Part shown: positions 29,889 to 38,356 of the stretch, one piece after another | Layout of the letters: each line of letters opens with the position of its first letter | How positions within the stretch are numbered: the stretch's first letter is position 1 | Assembly: GCA_949292725.1 (NCBI GenBank) | Contig: CASFAQ010000014.1 | Span: forward strand, 3,279-57,386 | Source of the DNA: an uncultured Eubacteriales bacterium | GTDB lineage: Bacteria > Bacillota > Clostridia > Lachnospirales > Lachnospiraceae | Length of the DNA: 54,108 nt | Direction: 5' to 3' | The notes under the pieces: generated by a model | The model's input: only the letters and a program-made list of their open reading frames with translations | Told to the model about the DNA's origin: nothing | Database searches by the model: none | Program-made: the position numbers and the translations under genes

Positions 29889-30143
29889 TCAGTGTGTCGC
29901 ATTATAAGCTTCTCTTACGGCATGAGCCAGCTGGTCTGCGCAGGATGTATTCTTAAAGCCGCATAATATACCGCTGCATTTCTTCTCTATGGCGTCGACA
30001 GTCATGCCGTCTACAAGTATGGGAATTGCTTTAAGGTTTCCGTTGCACCCTCCGTAGAATTTGACATTGGTGATTATATCACCGTTAATCTCAAGATCTA
30101 TCTGCGTACTGCAGGTTCCCTTTGTGTGATATGTATACTTCAT
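29889..30143 (-). CDS. TSCPD-domain protein (TIGR03905-type)
   Basis: 84 residues forming a single TSCPD domain. It has four or more conserved Cys: C11 (GTCSTQ), C33 (GGCNGN), C56 and C61 (KKCSGILCG) and C68 (TSCADQ). The arrangement resembles the C-terminal domain of ribonucleotide reductase-associated proteins and suggests metal (probably zinc) or thiol binding. Function unknown. AAGGAGG precedes its ATG. It follows the two chromate-transport-type genes on the same strand by 12 bases and is probably in their operon. Confidence 0.88.
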   Translation of the reverse strand: MKYTYHTKGTCSTQIDLEINGDIITNVKFYGGCNGNLKAIPILVDGMTVDAIEKKCSGILCGFKNTSCADQLAHAVREAYNATH

Positions 30144-30155
30144 TGCGAATCCTCC

Positions 30156-30728
30156 TTAAAATTTAAAAATAATTCCAACAGCGGCTGCAATTGCTATATA
30201 TATTATAGGATGCAGCTTAAATATCTTAATGCCGGCAAATAAAATTACGCCGAGTATGAGCGAGCGGTAGTTAACAAGAATCTTATCCGCATTTTCTATA
30301 AGAAAAGCCGTCTTTGCTATAGCCATTCCCGAGGCCAGTACAAGCGCCGAGGACGCAGGACGAAGTCCGTAGAATACGTATTGGACTATCTGTGATTCTT
30401 TGAACTTATTAAGAATCCCCGAGATGATTTCAATTACAATAATGGAAGGCATAACAAGCGAAAGGGTAGCGACTATGGCGCCGACTATTGCGCCTAACGG
30501 ACCAAATGCAGTGTATGCGGTATGAAAACCGACATATGCGCTCATATTAACGCCTATCGGTCCGGGTGTGGATTCGGATATCGCAATCATATTGGATATA
30601 TCATGAGTTGTAAACCAGCCCGTCTTTTCCGACATTTCATACAGAAAAGGAAGCGTTGCAAGTCCTCCGCCTATCGCAAAAAGACCTGTTTTAAAGAATT
30701 CATAAAATAATCTAAGATATAGTATCAT
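30156..30728 (-). CDS. Chromate-transporter-family half protein (CHR, second half)
   Basis: 190 residues, about six hydrophobic helices. The CHR signature is at the N-terminus: FFKTGLFAIGGGLATLPFL (about 10-28) and SESTPGPIGVNMSAYVG (about 51-67). Short CHR proteins work as heterodimers of two half-size subunits; the other half is the gene upstream, overlapping it by one base (TGATG). Known family members export chromate or handle sulfate, but in gut Firmicutes substrate is unproven. Confidence 0.9.
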   Translation of the reverse strand: MILYLRLFYEFFKTGLFAIGGGLATLPFLYEMSEKTGWFTTHDISNMIAISESTPGPIGVNMSAYVGFHTAYTAFGPLGAIVGAIVATLSLVMPSIIVIEIISGILNKFKESQIVQYVFYGLRPASSALVLASGMAIAKTAFLIENADKILVNYRSLILGVILFAGIKIFKLHPIIYIAIAAAVGIIFKF

Positions 30729-31288
30729 CAGGAATTCTCACCTCCGTTACTTAATTTTGCTCTTATTTTGCAGACGATGTAGCCCGCAAGACCGGATAAT
30801 ATAACAAGAAGAATCGTCGAGAATCCGGTAAGGAGCGATACAAAGAATACCAGTAAAAATATGATAAGCGTGTAGCGGTCTATCACGGATTTCCCGGTAA
30901 GCTTGATAACTGCGTCAAATATAAGGGCACATACTCCGGCGTTAATTCCCCTAAGCGCATGACCCACCACCGTAAGGTCGGCAAATGATTTTAAAAATGC
31001 GGCTATGATCATTATTATCACAAGAGATGGAAATACAAGTCCCAGGGTTGCAAAGATGCCGCCTGCGATACCCTTTCTCTTATACCCGACAAATGTAGCG
31101 GTATTGACCGCTATAATACCCGGGGTGCACTGCCCTATTGCAAAATAATCCATAAGCTCCTCGTCTTCTGCCCATTTATTTTTCTCAACAAGCTCGCGCT
31201 GGAGAAGAGGAAGCATTGCGTAACCGCCGCCAAAAGTAAACAATCCTATCTTGGCGAAGGTAAAGAATAATTTTATATATTCCTTCAT
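30728..31288 (-). CDS. Chromate-transporter-family half protein (CHR, first half)
   Basis: 186 residues, about six hydrophobic helices. Signature FAKIGLFTFGGGYAMLPLL at about 11-29 and CTPGIIAVNTATFVGYK (about 53-69), paralogous to the next gene and probably forming its dimer partner. An acidic/Lys segment (VEKNKWAEDEELMD) follows the first helix, as usual. A GGAG ribosome binding site is upstream. It is the first gene of a three-gene minus-strand operon with the TSCPD protein. Confidence 0.9.
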   Translation of the reverse strand: MKEYIKLFFTFAKIGLFTFGGGYAMLPLLQRELVEKNKWAEDEELMDYFAIGQCTPGIIAVNTATFVGYKRKGIAGGIFATLGLVFPSLVIIMIIAAFLKSFADLTVVGHALRGINAGVCALIFDAVIKLTGKSVIDRYTLIIFLLVFFVSLLTGFSTILLVILSGLAGYIVCKIRAKLSNGGENS

Positions 31289-31344
31289 AGTACATCTCCA
31301 TTCCTAAAATAATCTCATTGATAAGATAACATCAAAATTCGCAT

Positions 31345-31373
31345 TTGTCATGTTAAAAGTAGATAAATAATAA
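31345..31373 (+). promoter_or_regulatory. Probable promoter for cca
   Basis: TTGTCA (31345-31350), 17-base spacer and TAATAA (31368-31373); acceptable match to sigma-A, 45 bases before the start of the CCA-enzyme gene. Confidence 0.5.
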
Positions 31374-31418
31374 ATTATGTGTTATCATAAACCAATATTC
31401 CATGAAGGGAGTATAAGA

Positions 31419-32786
31419 ATGTATATCGATATTCCTAAAGAGGTCAATGATATAATAGAGATATTCAGAAGAAACGGATACGAGGCGTATGCGGTCGGTG
31501 GGTGCGTCCGCGACGCCCTTTTAAATAGGGAACCCGAGGATTGGGATATAACCACATCAGCAAAGCCCGAGGATATTAAAAGGCTGTTCGCAAGGACGAT
31601 AGATACGGGTATTGCACATGGTACCGTCACAGTAAGGATGAATCACAAAAGCTACGAAGTAACCACATACAGGGCTGATGGCGCATACAGGGACTGCAGG
31701 CATCCTGATTCGGTCAGATTCATAAGCAGTCTTAAAGAGGACCTTATGAGAAGGGATTTTACCATCAATGCAATGGCATATGCTCCCGGGGAGGGGCTTA
31801 TCGATATATACGGCGGAATGTCCGATCTTAATAACCGGACGATAAGATGCGTGGGCGCGCCAAAAGAAAGATTTGAGGAAGATGCGCTAAGAACGCTTCG
31901 GGCAATAAGATTTGCAGGGCAGCTTGGATTTGATATAGAGCCGGAGACCTTAAAGGCGGTAAGGGAGGCGGCTCATAGGATCGATAACGTAAGCAGTGAG
32001 AGGATAAGAGTTGAGATAACGAAGCTTATAGCGTCGGAGCATCCGGAGAAGCTTATCCTTGCATATGAGAGTGGACTTACGGAAAGATTTCTTCCCGAAT
32101 GGGACGCCATGATGGTAACGTCACAGAATAATCCCAACCATATATATAATGTCGGAATGCATTCCATAGAGGTCGTAAGGTGGATTGGAAGACATTATGT
32201 GGGGGATGATGAAAGGGAAAAGAGAATACTTTTGTGGAGCGCACTGCTTCATGACGTGGCAAAGCCCGTATCAAGAACGGTGGATGAGGAAGGGATGGAC
32301 CATTTTTACGGACATCCGGCGCGCGGAAGCAAACTTGCAAAAAGTATACTAAGGCGGCTCAAATTCGATAATTACACGACGGATATGGTATCGAGAATCA
32401 TATATTATCACGACCACAGATTTGACGGCAGCAGAAAACAGACAAGAAAATTCATAAGCAGGGCGGGGATGGATATAATGCCGTATCTTCTTATGCTTAT
32501 GGAGGCGGACGTCATGGGACAAAGCGATTTCTTCAGAAATGAAAAGCTTATGCTGCTTAAAGAAACAGCAAAATGCGTGGAGGATATTATAGCGGATAAC
32601 GAATCAGTTAGTATAAAAGATATGGATATTAACGGAAGGGATATAATGCAGCTTGGCGTGTCCGAGGGAAAGTTTATCGGAGAGATACTAAACGAGCTTT
32701 TTGCGGACATAATAGAAGAACCGCTTCATAATAACAGAGAATACCTGCGTAAGCGAGCAGAAAAAATAATTTCAGAAAAAATGTAG
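31419..32786 (+). CDS. cca: CCA-adding tRNA nucleotidyltransferase with HD domain
   Basis: 455 residues. The class II nucleotidyltransferase core has the GGCVRDALLNREPEDWDI motif (about residues 21-38, with catalytic Asp-x-Asp DWD) and the R-rich DLMRRDFTINA motif (about 107-117). A tRNA-binding middle domain (about 165-215) follows, then an HD domain around residue 275 (LHDVAK, and HDHRF at about 330). It adds or repairs the CCA end of tRNAs, essential here because the three tRNA genes in the window lack encoded CCA. ATG 31419 has GAAGGGAG upstream; an earlier in-frame ATG at 31377 lacks one. Confidence 0.95.
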   Translation: MYIDIPKEVNDIIEIFRRNGYEAYAVGGCVRDALLNREPEDWDITTSAKPEDIKRLFARTIDTGIAHGTVTVRMNHKSYEVTTYRADGAYRDCRHPDSVRFISSLKEDLMRRDFTINAMAYAPGEGLIDIYGGMSDLNNRTIRCVGAPKERFEEDALRTLRAIRFAGQLGFDIEPETLKAVREAAHRIDNVSSERIRVEITKLIASEHPEKLILAYESGLTERFLPEWDAMMVTSQNNPNHIYNVGMHSIEVVRWIGRHYVGDDEREKRILLWSALLHDVAKPVSRTVDEEGMDHFYGHPARGSKLAKSILRRLKFDNYTTDMVSRIIYYHDHRFDGSRKQTRKFISRAGMDIMPYLLMLMEADVMGQSDFFRNEKLMLLKETAKCVEDIIADNESVSIKDMDINGRDIMQLGVSEGKFIGEILNELFADIIEEPLHNNREYLRKRAEKIISEKM

Positions 32787-32834
32787 GAAACCGCAAGGTC
32801 TTAACGAAAGGATGTGTGGGGAGGATAATTTAAT

Positions 32835-33687
32835 ATGCACGATCAGGAATTAATTGATCTGATTTGTAGAATTTTATAATAACATAGACCGGTACGAGCA
32901 GACTAAGGGAAGCGTAAAATCATTTTTGTGCGTTATAGCGAAACATAAGTCCATAGATATGTTCAGAAAGAAGAGCAGGGATATAAGAAACGTATCGGTG
33001 GATGAGTTTGATGCGGCAACCATGTTCCCTCACGAAGAAATAGAGTCATATGTCAGAGAGGAATATGGCTCAGAATCTGATTCGAAGGATAAAAAGAATA
33101 AGGACAGAGAGGATGATACCGCCGGTACGGACGATGATGTGCAGACGGGTGATTACGGTAAGCTTACGACACTTTCATCAGATGAGATAGATGATGTGTT
33201 CCGTGATTATGCCAACGAGATAGACATGGACGCACTGGAGATATACTACGATACACTTGAAGCCATGGTCTCTGACTGCGACTATATAGTAAGGGGAGAG
33301 AAGGTCTCGCAGTCTCTCAAATCCACTGAAAAGAAATATCAGTATACGCTGGTTGCAAAATATGAGGTAGCGTGTGTCCTTCAGGATAATACGGGAAAGG
33401 ATATCTCCGAGGATATAAAGGTAAATGAAAACATACTTATAGATGAAAAGAAAGAGTTAGTGACATACGTCGGCGGTTATAATTATATGAAAAATGGCGC
33501 GGAATACATACTATTTCTCAAAAAGTCTGAAAAAGGGTATTACGACATAGCCGGGCGGATATACGGAAAGGTGCCGCTTAACGAGAATGAAGATGCATTA
33601 TATATAGACGGCAGCTATTCTCAGGAAGAGTATATAAAAAATATATACAGAATAATCGATTTTGCACGTGAAAAATATACCGAATAA
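32835..33687 (+). pseudogene. Degenerate ECF sigma factor fused to the remains of an anti-sigma-like protein
   Basis: From ATG 32835 (with GGGGAGG upstream) the frame reads MHDQELIDLI..., the beginning of an ECF sigma factor, then stops within 15 codons. The frame then resumes one frame over with FYNNIDRYEQTKGSVKSFL and IAKHKSIDMFRKK, which is sigma region 2.3-2.4; region 2.1-2.2 (about 55-60 residues) is missing. About 25 residues further the sigma sequence ends at YVREEYG, and a Lys/Glu/Asp linker leads into a domain (YIVRGEKVSQSL..., ILIDEKKELVTYVGG) of a kind found in exported anti-sigma-like proteins. Sigma region 4 and a transmembrane segment are absent. The product cannot act as a sigma factor. 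The plain reading is two deletions in a sigma/anti-sigma pair; a single odd protein from a later TTG (32926) is possible. Confidence 0.75.
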
Positions 33688-33700
33688 GTTCTATATTATG

Positions 33701-33738
33701 AACCCCCTGCATACATTTATGTATAAAGGGGGTTTTAT
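33701..33738 (+). terminator. Hairpin that overlaps the next gene's ribosome binding site
   Basis: AACCCCCT (33701-33708) pairs with AGGGGGTT (33727-33734); inside it ATAC pairs with GTAT (33711-33714 with 33721-33724). A short TTTTAT follows. It looks like an intrinsic terminator for the degenerate sigma region, but the 3' arm also contains AGGGGG, the only good Shine-Dalgarno sequence for the ATG at 33740. Confidence 0.7.
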
Positions 33739-33739
33739 A

Positions 33740-34564
33740 ATGGCAGGATATAAAAGATGGATTTCTTATATATATTCATACGAGAACGGCGAAAAAAAGC
33801 AAAATATAGGATACGCAAGAATCGAGACACGGGATAAGAATCTTAAGGTGACCATCCACATCAATGTGTTAAGCGTAAACGACCCCATGAAAGTATACCT
33901 TTATGTGAGGGAAAACGGCGATATAAAGGGCATTTGCATGGGAGAGATAGTCTTAAAGAACGGAGTGGGAGAAGCCGTATATATCACGGACGCGCAGTCG
34001 ATAGCGGACAGTACATACGGAATAGGCGACGTCTGCGGGCTGATTATATTCCATAACGAGGGCAGATATTTCGGCTCGGAATGGGATGATAGGCCCATTA
34101 TCCTTGCAAATGGCGTGGAGCGCGTACATGTGGATAAAAAGGAGATTGTACCTGAGGAGTCCGCAGAGGATGTTGAGATATGTTCCCTTTATGAGGAGTC
34201 TAATCCGGCAGAAAAGCTTTTATCGGAATATCCCAGAATGTATCCGTTTGACGATAACAGGATGCAGTCATGCGTAAGGATAGAGCCTCAGGATATAGGC
34301 AGACTTCCCATAGAAGCGTGGTCGTATGCCAACAACAGTTTCCTCCTTCACGGTTATTACAGTTATCGGCATCTTGTGCTTATGAAAACTGCGGACCCCA
34401 TGCATCCGGCATACTATATAGGAGTTCCGGGTATCTATCGCAATAAGGACGAGTTCATGGCAAAAATGTTCGGATTCGAGCTCTTTAAACCGATGAGCGA
34501 AAAGGAGGATATGAGCGGGGAATTCGGGTACTGGTGCGCGCCCATAACGGATATTGTGTTGTAA
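33740..34564 (+). CDS. DUF6128-like hypothetical protein
   Basis: 274 residues with no signal peptide or membrane segment. It begins MAGYKRWISYIYSYENG, a beta-rich N-terminal half (about 1-130), a Glu-rich linker around 140-165 and a C-terminal half with IEAWSYANNSFLLHGYYSYRHLV and GYWCAPITDIVL. This architecture is widespread in Lachnospiraceae and I believe it is annotated as DUF6128; the function is unknown. ATG 33740 is seven bases after AGGGGG. The Shine-Dalgarno lies in a hairpin, suggesting control of translation. It precedes tadA with a 52-base gap. Confidence 0.72.
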   Translation: MAGYKRWISYIYSYENGEKKQNIGYARIETRDKNLKVTIHINVLSVNDPMKVYLYVRENGDIKGICMGEIVLKNGVGEAVYITDAQSIADSTYGIGDVCGLIIFHNEGRYFGSEWDDRPIILANGVERVHVDKKEIVPEESAEDVEICSLYEESNPAEKLLSEYPRMYPFDDNRMQSCVRIEPQDIGRLPIEAWSYANNSFLLHGYYSYRHLVLMKTADPMHPAYYIGVPGIYRNKDEFMAKMFGFELFKPMSEKEDMSGEFGYWCAPITDIVL

Positions 34565-34616
34565 CATCCGGGGATACGTGGTAACATGGATAATATACAA
34601 AAAAGGAAAGATAATA

Positions 34617-35084
34617 ATGACAGACAGTATAACGGATGAAAAATACATGAAAGAAGCGCTAAGGCTTGCAAAGAAGGCCTATGCCATTAACGAAGTACCG
34701 ATAGGCTGCGTCATCGTGCATGAGGACAGGATAATAGCGCGCGGATACAATAAAAGAAACAGTGTAAAAAGTACTCTTGGACATGCTGAGATAGAAGCCA
34801 TCAAAAAAGCAGGGAAAGTCATAGGTGACTGGCGGCTTGAAGACTGCGTCATGTACGTTACGCTGGAGCCCTGTCCCATGTGTGCGGGAGCCATAATACA
34901 GGCAAGGATTCCCAAAGTGGTCATAGGGTGTATGAACCCGAAGGCAGGCTGTGCAGGTTCCGTAATCAACCTTCTTTGCATGGATGGATTTAACCATAAG
35001 GCAGAAGTCGTATATGATGTGCTTCAGCCCGAATGCAGCGGTATATTGCAGGATTTTTTTAAGAAACTTCGCAAAGAAAAATAG
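34617..35084 (+). CDS. tadA: tRNA adenosine(34) deaminase
   Basis: 155 residues. The cytidine-deaminase zinc site is HAE (56-58) and PCPMC (85-89) with Glu58 as proton shuttle. The family motifs VPIGCVIVHEDRIIARGYN and CAGSVINLL are present. It converts A34 to inosine in tRNA-Arg(ACG). ATG 34617 has AAAGGA at eight bases; the upstream in-frame extension into the previous gene lacks a site. Just downstream is the SRP RNA promoter. Confidence 0.95.
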   Translation: MTDSITDEKYMKEALRLAKKAYAINEVPIGCVIVHEDRIIARGYNKRNSVKSTLGHAEIEAIKKAGKVIGDWRLEDCVMYVTLEPCPMCAGAIIQARIPKVVIGCMNPKAGCAGSVINLLCMDGFNHKAEVVYDVLQPECSGILQDFFKKLRKEK

Positions 35085-35093
35085 GTTTTAAAG

Positions 35094-35122
35094 TTGACAC
35101 TACTACTAATAAACAGTATACT
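35094..35122 (+). promoter_or_regulatory. Consensus promoter for SRP RNA
   Basis: TTGACA (35094-35099), exactly 17 bases, TATACT (35117-35122): a near-perfect sigma-A promoter about 27 bases before the first paired base of the SRP RNA. It starts 9 bases after the tadA stop. Confidence 0.88.
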
Positions 35123-35148
35123 AACTATGCAACTATGTCTTAACATTT

Positions 35149-35418
35149 CCGTGCAGCCGGGGAGTTAGCGGTGCCCTGTACCTGCAATCCGCTACAGCAG
35201 GGGTGATGTCCGGTCTAGGGTTCGTAGTTTGGGAGCTGCCCTTTTAAAGGGATGTTGACGTTTGGGTCTTGCGCAACAGATGCTTGTGAACCGTGTCAGG
35301 TCAGGAATGAAGCAGCACTAAGCAAAACCATCTGTGTGCCGTAAGGGCGCCTGAACTGAGTCCGCTTTGGAGGTAACGTCCCGGGTTATGTACTCGAAAC
35401 AGGACGCACGGATTTTTA
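35149..35418 (+). ncRNA. ffs: Signal recognition particle RNA, large Gram-positive type
   Basis: About 265 bases. The two ends pair (CCGTGC at 35149-35154 with GCACGG at 35406-35411), closing helix 5. The Alu-domain region follows the 5' end. The S-domain helix 8 core is recognisable as GTCAGGTCAGGAA followed by GAAGCAGCAC, the Ffh-binding site and GGAA loop. The transcript ends in ATTTTTATT, a terminator tail. It forms the SRP with Ffh to target membrane proteins co-translationally. The exact 5' end is inferred and could be up to 20 bases upstream (TSS near 35129). Confidence 0.9.
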
Positions 35419-35452
35419 TTATATGTAATTACATATGAGGAGTATAAGTTAT

Positions 35453-36835
35453 ATGAGCAGATACGAGGACAGATTAAAGATAGATCAGCTTGGTAACTTT
35501 CTTGAGGAAGGAAAGCATGACAAGGCGCTTGAGATAGTACAGGAATTTGATCAGGATAAGATAAAGGAGACGCCTGAGCTTAAGCTTTTTGCTGAGGTAT
35601 ACAGCGCCAATGGCATGTATACAAAGGCGAGGGATATATACAGAACGATATATGAGAGGATAAGTACCAGAAGGATACTGTATAAGCTTATTATGCTGTG
35701 CATCAGGTGCGACAGTCTGTCAGAGGCAGAGAGTCTGTATCAGGAATATATTACTAAGGATAAGAAAAGCGTGGACAGGCTTACCCTAAGATACAGGATA
35801 GATAAGGCGGGCGGAGCCGATACCGAGGTGCTTATAAAGGACCTTGAGGCCATAAAGGAAGAAGAATATATCGAGGAGTGGGCATATGAGCTTGCAAAAC
35901 AGTATCACAAGGCGGGCATGATAGATGAATGCATAAGAGAGTGCCACAATATAACAGTGTGGTTTGACGGCGGAGAGATAGCAGGCAAGGCAAAGCTTCT
36001 TAAGATGCATTATGACGGTAACGTAAGCGACGAAGTCATAGAAGATTTTCAGGAGAGTATAAGTGCGGACATACGCTCATTTATGAATGAGGAGCTGCCA
36101 AAGGAGCAGAATAAGACAGAAAAAGAGGATACGGTATATATAAATGATAACACCGTGGATATGAAATCGGTTCTTACGGATAATATAATATCTGACCTGA
36201 TGTCGGATATAAGAACGGATACGGAAGCAGTGCAGTCTGATGGCACGGCCGTTACGGCTGATTCGGCTGAGACAGCTGATACGAGTGACGCAGCCGGTAC
36301 AGACGAAACCACTGCGGCACAGGGGACGCCTGAGATGACAGAGACTGTGGAAGCTGTAGAGCATACGGAGCCTGTGGATACTGTAACGGGACTTTCAAAG
36401 TATGGACAGAGCATACCGTACACACATGTAAAGACGCTGTTTAAGGGTATCAGCGAGAATCCTAAGCCGCCTGTCAATATAGCAATTGCCGCATCAGAGC
36501 CGACATATTATCTTACTATTGTAAAAAAGATAACAAAAGAGCTTCAGAACAGAGGCTATATGGGCGAGGATAAGATAAAGATTGCTAAGATAAGTGCGGA
36601 TATGCTCAATACACTGAGGCTTGATGAGCAGATAGACGAGCTTCTGGGTTCATGCATAATGATAGAAGGAGCGTCAAAGATGAATGCGCAGACGATAAAC
36701 AGCATCATAAGAGTGTTGGATGTGTATTCCTCAAAGATCATAATCATACTTATCGATGATGAAGAACAGCTATCCAAGATGCTGTTTAAAGAAGAGATTT
36801 TAAAGAATCAGATAAGGTATTTTGTAGCAGTATAA
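35453..36835 (+). CDS. TPR-like protein with acidic linker (uncharacterised)
   Basis: 460 residues. The N-terminal half (about 1-215) is all-helical with tetratricopeptide-like repeats (KALEIVQEF, YTKARDIYRTIYERI, SEAESLYQEYI). Residues about 225-325 form a low-complexity linker rich in Thr, Ala, Asp and Glu. The C-terminal domain (about 340-460) has alternating strands and helices (VNIAIAASEP, SKIIIILIDDEEQL) and resembles a P-loop-type fold, but no Walker A is seen. AGGAG lies ten bases before ATG 35453; an ATG at 35435 begins within that Shine-Dalgarno and is unlikely. Function unknown. It lies 34 bases after the SRP RNA. Confidence 0.78.
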   Translation: MSRYEDRLKIDQLGNFLEEGKHDKALEIVQEFDQDKIKETPELKLFAEVYSANGMYTKARDIYRTIYERISTRRILYKLIMLCIRCDSLSEAESLYQEYITKDKKSVDRLTLRYRIDKAGGADTEVLIKDLEAIKEEEYIEEWAYELAKQYHKAGMIDECIRECHNITVWFDGGEIAGKAKLLKMHYDGNVSDEVIEDFQESISADIRSFMNEELPKEQNKTEKEDTVYINDNTVDMKSVLTDNIISDLMSDIRTDTEAVQSDGTAVTADSAETADTSDAAGTDETTAAQGTPEMTETVEAVEHTEPVDTVTGLSKYGQSIPYTHVKTLFKGISENPKPPVNIAIAASEPTYYLTIVKKITKELQNRGYMGEDKIKIAKISADMLNTLRLDEQIDELLGSCIMIEGASKMNAQTINSIIRVLDVYSSKIIIILIDDEEQLSKMLFKEEILKNQIRYFVAV

Positions 36836-36871
36836 TTTTTATCAAAACAGTACAATATAATTTCATAACAG

Positions 36872-36909
36872 ATGCGCTGGTGAGTAAAGAATATACATCA
36901 GCGCATTTG
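36872..36909 (+). terminator. Probable intrinsic terminator after the TPR gene
   Basis: 8-base-pair stem ATGCGCTG/CAGCGCAT (36872-36879 and 36899-36906) followed by TTTGT. The loop is long (19 bases) and the U-run weak, so termination may be partial. The rest of this 196-base gap has a possible -10 (TATACT, 36953-36958) for murA but no clear -35. Confidence 0.5.
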
Positions 36910-37031
36910 TAACGAGATAAAAAAAAGGCTTTCGCTAAATAATAATGTATGCTATACTACAAGCATTGAACAGGAAAAGCTGACAAATTTATGACATATA
37001 TCAGACGCGAATTATAAAAAGGTGGTAGGTT

Positions 37032-38333
37032 ATGGATCAATATATAATCAAAGGCGGCAAGCCGTTAGTCGGAGAAGTTATCATAGGAGGGGCGAAGAAT
37101 GCGGCTCTTGGAATACTTGCAGGAGCAGTTATGGCAGACGAGCCCGTTGTCATAGAGAATCTTCCTGATGTATGCGACGTCAATGTACTGTTGGATGCGA
37201 TCGCAGGGATTGGCGCCGTGGTTGAAAGGATTGACAGACATACCGTAAGAATCAACGGAGGAACTATATCATCCCTGTATGTGGATTATGAATATATCAA
37301 GAAGATAAGAGGCTCATACTATCTTCTGGGAGCTCTTTTGGGCAAATACAGAGAGGCGCAGGTTGCGCTCCCCGGAGGGTGCAATATAGGAAGCAGGCCG
37401 ATAGACCAGCATAAGAAAGGATTTGAAGCGCTGGGAGCAAAGGTTAAGATCGAGCAGGGCGGTATCATAAGCGCGAGCGCTGAGGCGCTAAGAGGTGGAC
37501 ACATATATCTTGACGTGGTCTCTGTCGGAGCTACGATCAATATAATGCTTGCGGCGTGCATGGCAGAGGGAAGAACCATTATCGAGAATGCTGCAAAGGA
37601 GCCGCATGTGGTTGACGTTGCAAACTTCCTGAACAGTATGGGGGCCAATATAAAAGGAGCAGGAACGGACGTAATCAGGGTAAGAGGAGTTGCAAGACTG
37701 CACGGAAGCACGTATTCGATAATCCCCGACCAGATAGAGGCGGGAACATTCATGCTTGCGGCAGCAGCTACTAAGGGAGATATCCTTGTAAAGAATGTTA
37801 TACCGAAGCACCTTGATGCGATATCGGCAAAGCTTATAGAGATAGGTTGCGAGATAGAGGAATTTGATGATGCAGTAAGAGTAGTGGCCAAGAGACGTCT
37901 TTCGCACACCAATGTTAAGACGCTTCCGTACCCCGGATTCCCTACGGATATGCAGCCCCAGATATCTACGCTTCTTGCCATGTCTGATGGAACAAGCGTG
38001 GTGACGGAGAGCATATTTGAGAACAGGTTCAAGTACGTTGCCGAGCTTGCACGCATGGGAGCGGATATAAAAGTAGAAGGTAATATGGCCGTGATTAACG
38101 GCGTTGATAACCTAATGGGAGCGGCGATAAGCGCGCCGGACCTTCGCGCCGGAGCAGCGCTTGTGCTTGCGGGCCTGGTCGCAGAGGGATATACCATACT
38201 GGATCAGATATCTTATATAGAGCGCGGTTACGAGCGATTTGAGGAAAAGCTTACGGCTCTTGGAGCAAGCATGAAAAAGATAGACATCAATGATGAAAGA
38301 GAACTTAAAAAATTTAAATTACAGGTAAGCTGA
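37032..38333 (+). CDS. murA: UDP-N-acetylglucosamine 1-carboxyvinyltransferase
   Basis: 433 residues in two inverse alpha/beta barrel domains. Substrate residues K22-N23 are in GGAKNAAL; the catalytic loop is [13 protein letters not shown] with Cys117 (the residue alkylated by fosfomycin) intact; the C-terminal part has FPTDMQPQ. It transfers enolpyruvate to UDP-GlcNAc, the first step of peptidoglycan synthesis. AGGTGG-type ribosome binding site before ATG 37032. The next gene is proS, 23 bases later. Confidence 0.97.
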   Translation: MDQYIIKGGKPLVGEVIIGGAKNAALGILAGAVMADEPVVIENLPDVCDVNVLLDAIAGIGAVVERIDRHTVRINGGTISSLYVDYEYIKKIRGSYYLLGALLGKYREAQVALPGGCNIGSRPIDQHKKGFEALGAKVKIEQGGIISASAEALRGGHIYLDVVSVGATINIMLAACMAEGRTIIENAAKEPHVVDVANFLNSMGANIKGAGTDVIRVRGVARLHGSTYSIIPDQIEAGTFMLAAAATKGDILVKNVIPKHLDAISAKLIEIGCEIEEFDDAVRVVAKRRLSHTNVKTLPYPGFPTDMQPQISTLLAMSDGTSVVTESIFENRFKYVAELARMGADIKVEGNMAVINGVDNLMGAAISAPDLRAGAALVLAGLVAEGYTILDQISYIERGYERFEEKLTALGASMKKIDINDERELKKFKLQVS

Positions 38334-38356
38334 TTATTTGGAAGGAGATATTACAC

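Noticed and set aside
37319..38197. Long antisense open frame (292 codons) over murA, and similar ones over mfd (44179-44643) and lepB (47296-47907)
   Set aside because: They lie wholly inside well-supported genes on the other strand; codon bias of these genes leaves the antisense frame open. No ribosome site or family resemblance.
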